From Serinus canaria (Eukaryota; Chordata; Aves; Passeriformes; Fringillidae), in NCBI RefSeq assembly GCF_022539315.1, contig NC_066323.1, forward strand, positions 14,187,719 through 14,251,718: a stretch of DNA of 64,000 bases. Reading direction: 5' to 3'. Below, one piece after another: positions 54,546 to 64,000 of the stretch. How positions within the stretch are numbered: position 1 is the first letter of the stretch; each line of letters begins with the position of its first letter. The translations under genes were made by a program, and so were the position numbers. The notes under the pieces are model-generated. The model did no database searches. It saw only the letters and a list, made by a program, of their open reading frames with translations, and was not told the DNA's origin.

Positions 54546-54681
54546 TTATTTTATTCTGTTCAGTCCTCTTCCCATCAAACATGCAAACACTGTCATCACC
54601 ATTTTTGGCTTCACTTCAACCAGATCATCTGGGAGAGCATAAATACGAGCACCGATTTTTCGAGCAACTGAAATGGCATAC
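54546..54681 (-). CDS. PLS1: PLS1 last coding exon
   Basis: The acceptor is TTCCAAG|G. It encodes [39 protein letters not shown] and LNRIK, then TAA. This is the last helix region of CH4. The final codons ATA-AAA-TAA contain an AATAAA string, which is coding here and not taken as the poly(A) signal. Confidence 0.97.
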
Positions 54682-57600
54682 CTTGGAAAACAAGAGAAAA
54701 CAAATACTGTTATTTTTTCTGACTTCTACCAATATGTCAAACTTCACAACAACAAAACCAGATTTCAATAGCAGGATATGCCTATTTAACAGCGACTAGG
54801 CTCTACTAGAAAATGGACATTATTTTGAAGAAAGCATGTACTGGCAGATGTTTTACTACTGGTTATCAAAGCATTTATTTTGGTCAAAAACAGTATGAGG
54901 TATGGCAAACTATTAAGAAACCAATTACAGTGCAGTCTTGGTAGGTCATATCAGCTGTGAATTTGACTTCATATTTTAGATAAAATTTAGATTTCTAGAT
55001 AAACTAGACAAATAAATAGTGTTAGAATTTATATTCTATTAAAAAAAATCAACTAATATTAGTGTTATCTTTCTCCTAAAAAAATCAGTAAATAATGCAT
55101 TAATTAATGCATTACTGTGAATTAATGCATTTCAGGAAAATATGAAGCATTCAATTAAAACTTACTTGGCATTGTTCAATTTGTCTTGGTAAGAAAGGTC
55201 CTCTCTCTTGACCATTTCTGGACGAACTGCTTTTGGTGCAATGGCATCTATTAAATCTAGGACAGGCAAGCTAGTGCTAATTGATCTGTCCTAAAAGAAA
55301 AAGACTCAGTATTAGTTTAAGGAATCTGCTTTGATTATTCCATCTTCAAAATGCAAAAAACCCTACAGCACATCTTGCATGCATACTCAAAGACAGAAGC
55401 CTGTTACTTGTGAAGGTTTTCCTCACCCTTTATGAATTCTAATGTTCTTTTCTACAATCAGTATTATAATGTTCACCATGCTGGCATCATTATTGCACAA
55501 ATGGTTTAAATTTATTTCATCAAACTTCCCTCCTTAAGCCCTGAGGAAGGAAGGGAATTATGACATAAGTTCAAGGGCCAGACTTTCAAGACAACAAAAA
55601 AAATCCTTACAGGCCCCCATAGAAGTATTTTCCTTGTTTACTTGCCACAGAACTATTTCCTCCAGTAGTTAATGGCTCACTCTTTCTGTAATATTTTGAC
55701 TCAGATGGTATTCTGAGCGAGTGTGAGAAGTCTGTGTTTCGTATTTAATGCAGAGAGATTCTTAAAAGAGCAATTGCTGTTGCTGCAATCATTCCATCCC
55801 AACTATCCAGGCAGAGTAGGAGCTGCTGATGCCAAAGCAAGCACAGGCAGTGCCCATGAGCTGGCTCAGGCCCTGCAGTGGCTGAGCACAGCCACGGGGC
55901 ACAGCTGCCTTTGCCACCAGGTCAGAACTAGGACTGCCAATTCAGAGAAGTCCCACAGAGCCATCACTAATCATCCATCTAAAAATACTAATAGAATTCT
56001 GCTTCAAGACATTAAATGCAGGGAGTCCCCAAGACCATAAGACGCACATTCATAATTTTTACCGTTTGACCTAGTGGCAACGCAAGAGAACTTGGCTTTC
56101 ATAGTATAAAGCACTTCTGCCTTCTCTACGGTCTGCTTGCCATAGTGATCCCAAAACCCAAACAGTGAAAGGCAATATTTATGTAATGTAAAAAATTAGC
56201 AGTAAAAAACCCAAATACTGAATAATGTCACTTTACATCAGTACCTCCTTCTCTTTATTGGTCAACCAGCAGTTTAATTATCTTAAAAACACCATTTCAA
56301 TGACCTTAAAAACACAACCAATGTACCCTCAAAGACACAGGCATACCAAAGGCAAGCTATTGGGACAGGTTCTTGTCATATTTTCAGTTTATTTAATATC
56401 ACCATTGTAACAATGTAGGTAGAAATAAGAGAAGCAACATCTCATAAGAAAATGAAGGCTCAATGTGCCTTCTAAAGTGAAAATTAAATATTTTTACTTA
56501 ATTATTTTTATTAATAATGCTTAACTAATTAAAATTCATAACATAGTGAACTCTCAAATACTTAACTTGCTATGTTCTCCTGTTTTGAATCACAGACATA
56601 ACTGTCTCAGGTTATAAAATGAACCTGTACAACAATGTTAGATTTGTGGGCAATTATTAATCAGCCATTTCTAGAGCAAGAGATTCACACAGAATAACAC
56701 ACCTGACACACATATGGATTCTTTCTTTTAGAACACTTAAATAACGTGGAAGGAAAGCTTCCTTTATCAATGTGTTCTTTTACGCTGAACGAGAACAGCT
56801 CCTGTTTCCCCCCCGGCCTGCTGCACATCAGCAGTGCCAAGGACGACACAAGGTGTCGCTGGTTACCCTGGGCTCCCTCTCCCGGCTCTGTCACACGTTA
56901 GAACATCCTTTTAACTAGCTCCTAGGAGAAGTGATCATCTGCCCCCGGTATTTCCAAAATCGTTTGTCTGGCTTGTGCAAGCATGAGAGAGCCTATATCC
57001 AAAAACTTGGGAATTATACGACATGCCAGGCCCAAAGACTGGTAATTTCAGACAGAAGACACTTTGAAAGTTTAAAGTTGTTTTTCTTTTCTTTGCTTTT
57101 GGGCTTTTTGATTTGTATCTTACTGCAGCTACTATAAGTTTTTATTTTTCAATATATTTGAAAAATACTTTTGAAGATTCAAAGACTGTCAGAAATATTT
57201 CCATAAACAATTTTGCTAGTGGATGGGAGAGCCGCTGTTAAACCCAAATCATTAACAGGTTAAAAATCCCAGCTCCTATTATATGCGAAAAGAAAAGTAA
57301 ATAAAATTGATTACCTTGAAACTTATAATTGAAGTTTTCTTATTTGCTTTTGCAAGTGTCTGATTCACCCATTTAATAATAATTTCATCATTTACTTTTT
57401 CACCCTCTCCAAGGTCAGACAGTACATTCAAAGTATACCTTCAATAAAGACAAGGGCCCAAGTTAAAATAAGTGGTAGAACTCAACTTTTCTTACAAAGC
57501 TATAAGCAAAGGTAAAATATTATGTCATCACAGTAACAATGCTAAGTACTCTTCATAGGGAACCCTTACCTTATAAACTATATAGTACTTGAAATCACTT

Positions 57601-60485
57601 TTTCAGTGGTTACTGAATAAAATCATAAAATAATATCCCAAATCTCATCATATTCATGGTAACATCTTCACTCAGTACATCAAAATAAATTTATACTTTC
57701 TAAGTTTAAATGACTCCCTACCATCCTAGTAGGGAAAAAAAACTGAATCACAGCAGTCTGAGATCAAAAACCATTAAGTGTTTTGGGATAGGTCTAAGAA
57801 AACTAATTTAAGGAAAACATTTGCAATAAAACACTCCTCAATCAAATCACTTTATAATAGTTTTTTCTCACTCAATACAGTAGCAAGATTTTTGATTTGA
57901 TGATACTTATGGTAGCTATGGCTGTGATGGCCTACAATTTTTTACCCTTTTAACTTCTATAGTGTATATATCACCACTTCCTTGGGTTTTACAAATATTT
58001 AAATTACTCTCTACTTACAGAAAGATACATGGATTCAACATGAAATAAGTTGAGGTCTTTTTATTGCTGCAGGATCTATAATTTTAGGCACAGTTTCTAG
58101 TTTATAAGGTTTTAATTGTCACTATAAATTGTGGTTTCAATCACTGCACAGTATGTAAAGTTACAAAACACAAATACAATTTTATCTTCCAGAACAGGAA
58201 TATTTAGAGATTTCTCTCTACAACACCAGATGGGTGACCTGAACACTACCCTTAATTTGCCTTAATTTACAGACACACATGCAGAGACATATATACAGAC
58301 ATCTATCATACACTGCCTAACTTACCTTCTCATCAGCTGCCACACCAAAGCCAAAGTCAGAGTTGGATTACCCTCATTTAGATCGTGTCCAGCAATACCA
58401 ACCAGTGAGAATTTGGCTTTTGTCTTCCCAAGTTCTACTGCATAATTGCAATTCTCAATCTAAAAATAATTTTTTTTTGCAAATAATGAAAAAATATTAG
58501 TATTTCTGCAATACAGACATATAATCTATGTGTATTTTAAATTACTTTGGCTGACTGTTACCTACAGTGAGATCTGAAGCTAGAAAAGATTTCCAGTCTA
58601 GCTACACTGTGATTAAAATAACACAGTTTTTACTCTAAATGCAATTATGCAAGATTCCAATGATAATTTTTTCCACATTTGAGAAAACCAAATTTCCACT
58701 AAGGTAGTGAATAAAATATATTTATATCAAAACTATACTTTGAAAGATATTGAAACCAACAGCTCTTAAACTGACAGTAATTTTTATCCTACATTTTAGG
58801 CTTGTCATGGTTTGACAACCACACATCTCAAAAAACTCACTTCTCAAACCACAACAACCACAAAACTATGTGAAAGCTTGGATTCTGCAAGTCTTGCCCA
58901 AATCCTCTGGGCAGCATGTAAAACTGCTCTGGGAGGAAATGCCTCACAGTATAGGAGCATCCAGCAACAACAGCCATGTCAGGCCTGAAGCTTTCACTTA
59001 CTGAGGCCATAAATTCACTCACTTAATCAGGCCATAAATTAAATATTGTTAAAAGGTGCCCACATTTAGAAACTAAGGCGATATATGCTATAACTGCTAT
59101 TTATTCTTTGGGATAATAACTGAAAAACAGATTTTTATTTCTTCTCCTCCCAGGACTGTCTTCTCAGTAGCACAGAAATCTCAACAACACAGACTGCCAT
59201 GAGCACGATGGGAGCCAGTGAAGCTGGGCTGCCTCCCAGAGCATCACCCACCTTTTTCATGTTGCCACCAAGCAGGGAGTAAGGAGGTTTGTTGATGTGG
59301 CTCCAGTCAACTGGAACACGTGTCATGTCGTACAGTTGGAAGATGATTAAAGCATCCGAAAGGTCACTAAACCAATGGGTTTCAGCACAAAAGCACAGAA
59401 GGACAGTGAAAGTAAGTACTTGAGACTTCTCAGAGTGTAATTAAGTTGATTAAAAATTCCAGATTTAAATAAAAACTGGTGCTGTTCTGTAAAGAAACTA
59501 GCCTACATTCCATTGCTTGATTCCGACAATTATACTCACCAAATTCTGCATTTACTTTCATTAGTTTCACAAATCTTACTGAAGCAATCTCAGTCACTGG
59601 CTTCAATTAAATTATTACTTTCATAAGGCAGGCATAGACAAAATACTGCTAGAAGAGTTTTAATTTATTGATCTAGTTTTAGTTTTCTAAGGACTTTCCC
59701 AAATGTTAAATACTCATGCTTTATCTGCAGATGCCTACAGATGTATTTTGCTAAAGAATATTCAAAACCAATAAACTTATCTTGCAAAGGAGAATAGTAG
59801 GAAAAGTATTATTTTCCCATTATATGTTGCATTACTGATAATTCCCATCAGCTACTTAAACTAAATTCTCCACATTAAGCTACCTACAGATCACTTTACA
59901 GAGACCAAAAACTGAAATAATGAAACCAATTAGTAAATATAAATAAAAGCAGGTGTTTCCATTTGTTCCCTCAATATCATCTTTTATTGACAGAATTTGA
60001 ATCAATTTCTGGCATAATTTGAAAGTGGCCAGAAGCATCTAAAAAGCTTGTTATAAAGCCCTTCATCTGAGGGCATACTATGCTGTAGAGCTTCTTACAG
60101 TCTACTGAAAAAATAAAAAAAATTACACATCATAAAACACAGTTATCTCAACTTAAAAAAAAACATATCTCAACACACAAGTGAGTGAAGGGGGAAGATT
60201 TAAACCTTCTTAGGTTTTCTAGTCTATTTAGATTATGACTAGAATATTCAAGTCAGATACTGCTTAATGTGGTCCTACAGATCAGTTTTGAAGAGGAAAC
60301 CTGGAAATCACTATTCTAGTAGAAATACAACTTCCCCCTCTTCTTTCCTTCTTTCTTCCCCTGTCACCCCTGGGAAGTCAAATCATTCTTTTTGAAAAAA
60401 CCATACCTGTACAAATGATTGACATATGGGCTTACACCCAGTGAATTCATCCAGTTTCTGAAAGTCCTTTCTTCTTTACTTTCTC
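54546..60485 (-). CDS. PLS1: Plastin-1 (fimbrin), 3' part of the gene: last six coding exons
   Basis: Plastin-1 cross-links actin filaments into tight bundles in intestinal microvilli and hair-cell stereocilia. The six exons here total 713 nt and encode about the last 237 residues, up to the stop. They cover CH3 and CH4, the second actin-binding domain. Readable text includes [88 protein letters not shown] and [16 protein letters not shown]. The C-terminal ending GLNRIK points to PLS1 rather than PLS3 or LCP1, which end differently. The EF-hands, CH1 and CH2 must lie to the right of the window. The order next to TRPC1 agrees with mammalian synteny. Confidence 0.97.
55093..55114. repeat. 22-bp perfect palindrome in the last PLS1 intron
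   Basis: The half TAATGCATTAA is followed directly by its reverse complement. The centre contains TAATTA. A further TTAATGCATT follows at about 55122–55131. Confidence 0.95.
55166..55290 (-). CDS. PLS1: PLS1 penultimate coding exon
   Basis: The acceptor is TCTTTTAG|GAC and the donor is GCCAA|GTAAGT. It encodes [20 protein letters not shown] and [14 protein letters not shown] within CH4. Confidence 0.97.
57315..57438 (-). CDS. PLS1: PLS1 coding exon (CH3–CH4 junction)
   Basis: The acceptor is ATTGAAG|G and the donor is AAG|GTAATC. It encodes [20 protein letters not shown] and [20 protein letters not shown]. Confidence 0.97.
58326..58459 (-). CDS. PLS1: PLS1 coding exon (CH3)
   Basis: The acceptor is ATTTTTAG|ATT and the donor is AGAAG|GTAAGT. 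It encodes [33 protein letters not shown] and [12 protein letters not shown]. Confidence 0.97.
59252..59366 (-). CDS. PLS1: PLS1 coding exon (CH3)
   Basis: The acceptor is TGGTTTAG|T and the donor is AAG|GTGGGT. It encodes [20 protein letters not shown] and [18 protein letters not shown]. Confidence 0.96.
60407..60485 (-). CDS. PLS1: PLS1 coding exon (start of CH3), most upstream exon in window
   Basis: The acceptor is CACCATAG|GA and the donor is TACAG|GTATGG. It encodes [20 protein letters not shown] and VNHLY. It begins two bases into a codon, so the previous exon lies to the right of it. Confidence 0.95.
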
Positions 60486-63400
60486 CTATGGTGACAAATA
60501 CAATTCTATATAAGTTATTGGGGAAAACACTTTAATAATCAATGTTTAAATGCTTCTCAAATCCCTCACCACCCCCCTCCCACCCCAAAAAGAGTTCATA
60601 ATTTCTCAAACAATAGTCTATACTACAAGGCAATCCTATCCAATTCAGATTCACTCAGTTCTGGGCACAGGGCAGGGGGACTACACAGAGTTGTATTATT
60701 AGACTACATTTATCTGAGTAAATACCATTTGATAAAATACAGAAATAATTTTTTGTTATATTTCACATAATTAATATATCATGGAGATGATTAATAATCA
60801 TTTCCTGAAACTAAAATGAGTGGAAACTGCATTCTACAGTTTGAGAGAAATAACATCTTTTTTATTAAAAGTCAGTACTAACACATGAGGCACTACAACT
60901 CCACTCTGTCCTCAAAGAATTTGACAGTATTAATTTGCAAAGGGCCTCCCCAAAGCAACAGCTTTCATTTCTTTTTAGTTCTATGCACTGAAAACATGGA
61001 CAGGCAGTGTTGTATTTGTTAACTTTGTGGAGCTATTTATGCTGCTGAGGGGGCCAGTTATCCTCACAGTTTTGGCCAGCAATTCTACTTACAAGAACTG
61101 CAGAAAATTCATTAGGAAGTAAATCCCAACCTTCACTTTCCTGAAATAAGTTGCTTTTATTACTGCAATCATGAGACCTAACTCTCTTTCTCTATAAAAA
61201 TCCAGCTTGCAATAATTCATTAATTTTCTACATATAACACTACCTAAATTTTAATAACATCTCTGTAGCCATCTACATGTGAATCAGTGCCACATAAGCT
61301 GTTTTCTCTTGCATCAAAGAGGAGCATTTCAGAAAACATTTTAGCCTGAATATGTGAGCTTGGAATAACCTCATCACTTTGTTCCCCTGGGTTGATAATC
61401 CATAGTTAAGAAAACAGCAAAGACACTGAGGAGGCAGAAAACCTCTCCAAACAATGAAAGGGCAGATTTCTCCAGACTGAATCACAAATATCTAAGCAAG
61501 ATTTTTGTCTGCTGTTTTTGTTTGCTCCTTAGAGGGTAACAATACCATGTTTGTCTGACAAAGTCTATATAGCATGAAAACTGTCTCATTTAGTACTGCA
61601 GTTCTAGGCTGACTAGAGAGAATAATGAGTATTTTTGTAAAATGAATTTACTGTGTAAACATGTATTTATCACTAGACTAGAAAGGAAATCTCTTTAACA
61701 TTATCTTTTCATGCCTAGACCTATGTCATAACATTGATTTTTAGACAGAAGCTACCATTTTAATCTGGGTCTCTCACCCTTTATACAAAAAGCTCTGGAC
61801 TTCAGAAATTTCAGCTGTAGTTTACAGTTTCTAACAGAGTAAATTTTATTTTTAAAGTTTCAGCCACCTTACCACATTCTTTCCTTTCCAATTATTATGA
61901 AATAGTTAATATTCATCTTACTGATACATTTTCTAAATTATTTTTTTCATATGCAATTCAAATTAGTGTTTGTTTCAAATATTTACTTGTAAAAATAATC
62001 ACAGAGCCACTGATGAAACAGAGAAGAAACAAAGAAAAGTACTATTCTGCAAGATCACAGAGCTTTGTTTCTTGCCACATTACAATTTAAAAGACCAATT
62101 ACACTTTGTGACAAAGTTATTAAAATATGAATTTTTCCATTTAAAAACAATCATAACTCAAGAATTATATATAATTTAGGTTTATAAAGAATACCTTTGA
62201 GATTATAATATTTTGAAGCAAGTGCCTTGTGCTTTTAAAATGATTTTATGGTTACTGAGCTTTGAGTTGATTTGCAGTACCTGAAATACTGACTGCAAAG
62301 TGATTTTAGGAACACTTGCCCATTACAAAGACAGTACCAAGGTTATTTAGGAACTCTTACTAAACAGCATAGCCACAAAAACAGATACTCAGCAACTGCA
62401 CTCAGACTGAGGATTTTAAAATAGTGCTTAACATTGTCAGGAGAATCCAAAGTAGCCAAGCAGGAGCAAGAGCATGCAAGCTGGGCAGGACCCTTTTGGA
62501 AAGTGGGAGTCCAGGAACGAAACCCAGCATACGATATTTAATATGCCACTCTAAACAAATCCCTTTATCATGCAATACATGAGTGCTCATAAGTTTTCCA
62601 GATGGCTGAGAACTGACCAGTTTTTTCTCTCTATTCTTTTATTCAAAATATACCTTGTGATCCTATCAGGAGCATATCTTCTGCTGAGTGGTGCAGCAGA
62701 TAGCCAAAATCATTGGAAAACTGCAGAAAGGGGGCAGAGCTACACAAAAGAGAGAGGAGCAAATTTGGTAGTATCCTTTATATTTATTGCCATCTCTTTT
62801 TTGAGATCATTACACTGTGGAACTGAGTGGAGAGTAGCCATAGGGAAGGGATGAAAAATCCAAAGAGCTCGGAATAAATCTAAAATTATCTCTGGAACAC
62901 AACTGAGCTCAAGATACAGTTGCACCCAAACTTCAGCCAGCCTGAGTGGGAGTACTTAACCCTCATGTGGTGACAGCCATGAAGGCTGCCAGTAATCTAA
63001 GCAACAGCACAGGACATTTCCTCTACACTGGAGGAAAAGTGGGTGGACACAAGTCCCTCCTCTTCCTCCCCCCAGGAACTCAGCTTTCTTCCTGACTTTG
63101 ACTCCAAATTGCTGCTTTCCCCACAAGCGAGGATCAGCAGCAAAGGTGGTGCAAGAACTGAGGTCAGGACTGCCCTCTCCACCCCCACACAATAGCAAAT
63201 GTTCATTTTGCTATGCCAGTATTCCTGAGAGACATGCTCTCCATATTTCAGTGCACACCACCAGACATATTATCAGGGCAGATGTCAGTTTATGCACAGC
63301 ATTAACTGTCTTAAACCAAAGAGGACAGCCACACCATGCTGACCAGGTGGAACAGTCTCTGAAAAGATGGAATTTTTGCAGGAAAAAACTTTCAGGAAGC

Positions 63401-64000
63401 TCTACTCATCCACACATACCTACAGCTTGACATCTCAGTTCATGGAAAGCCCTTACTGGCTAAACCCTCCAAAACACCTGTATGGCATTTGGCTTACTGC
63501 AACTCTTGCCCTCATTTTATATGCTGTGCGGTTTTTTCCTTCTCTTTTACTTATGATGGCATATTAAAACAATAGAAAAATGTAAGAACAATGCAAAAAA
63601 AATCAACCAGAAAAGGACAGGGATGATTAAACAATAGGGAAAAAAAAGAACGAAAAATTGCAGAATAAACACTTTTATGGAGTACAGAAAAGTACTAAAT
63701 ACAGTACCTACATTAGGAGGGGTCAAATCTGCATTTCATGAAGCAAAACAGGAAAGCATTATAAATTATGAGTCAGATTTCAACAGACAATCTATGATGA
63801 AACTATAAAGAAATCAATATCATATTTTATATCACTAGCTTGAGAAAACATCAGTAAAAACACAGGACTTAATGGAAAACAAACAATACATTAACAGGAA
63901 AAAAAATAACAACATTGTCTTTGGGCTGAAATAACTATTTTGATGGTTTAGATCTACTTGACACCTCGGGGATTATTATTTGAGGGTGAAAAGGAGTCAT
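60486..64000 (-). other. PLS1: PLS1 intron, continuing past the right edge
   Basis: At least 3.5 kb of AT-rich intronic DNA. I searched it by eye for the preceding plastin exon, with the LAFVANLFNTYPCLHK-type text, and did not find it. Short open frames at 62570–63570 on both strands have no recognisable content. Confidence 0.7.

Noticed and set aside
62570..63567. Short open frames on both strands in the right-hand PLS1 intron
   Set aside because: No match to plastin exons or known proteins. Several are antisense shadows of each other.

Overview
The window looks like nuclear chromosomal DNA from a bird, possibly a songbird. The genes are split by introns of about 0.15–7.4 kb with GT–AG borders. 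The only clear interspersed repeat is a chicken-repeat-1 (CR1) LINE tail at about 7979–8325. The predicted proteins are very close to their mammalian orthologues as I remember them. The order PCOLCE2–TRPC1–PLS1 is the known conserved order of human 3q23, here in inverted orientation. The species call is an inference.

Layout. (1) 1–11760: AT-rich intergenic DNA upstream of PCOLCE2. It holds one CR1 relic and no gene I can support. (2) 11770–33300: PCOLCE2 on the + strand. It is complete, with 9 coding exons and a predicted 417-residue protein, and it starts in a CpG island. (3) 33300–35625: a tail-to-tail intergenic gap with no recognised gene. (4) 35625–52488: TRPC1 on the - strand. It is complete, with 13 coding exons and a predicted 781-residue protein, a long AT-rich 3' UTR and a CpG-island promoter. 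(5) 52490–54545: the short space between the TRPC1 promoter and the PLS1 stop codon. It contains PLS1 3' UTR, candidate poly(A) signals and a perfect 19-bp inverted repeat. (6) 54546–64000: the 3' part of PLS1 on the - strand. Its last six coding exons encode CH3 and CH4 of the second actin-binding domain. The rest of the gene lies beyond the right edge.

The three genes do not form a pathway. PCOLCE2 is a secreted helper of procollagen C-proteinases. TRPC1 is a cation-channel subunit of the plasma membrane and ER. PLS1 is an actin-bundling protein of microvilli and stereocilia. They are neighbours by conserved synteny. TRPC1 and PLS1 are co-oriented, and the PLS1 stop codon lies only about 2 kb from the TRPC1 start codon.

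I found no clearly undescribed system. The most useful second-look items are the perfect hairpin beside the distal PLS1 poly(A) candidate, the symmetric 34-codon TRPC1 exon 3 with its weak donor, the GC-rich island around PCOLCE2 exon 4, and a 22-bp perfect palindrome in the last PLS1 intron. Exon borders were set by reading frame continuity and GT/AG rules by eye, not by alignment to transcripts.
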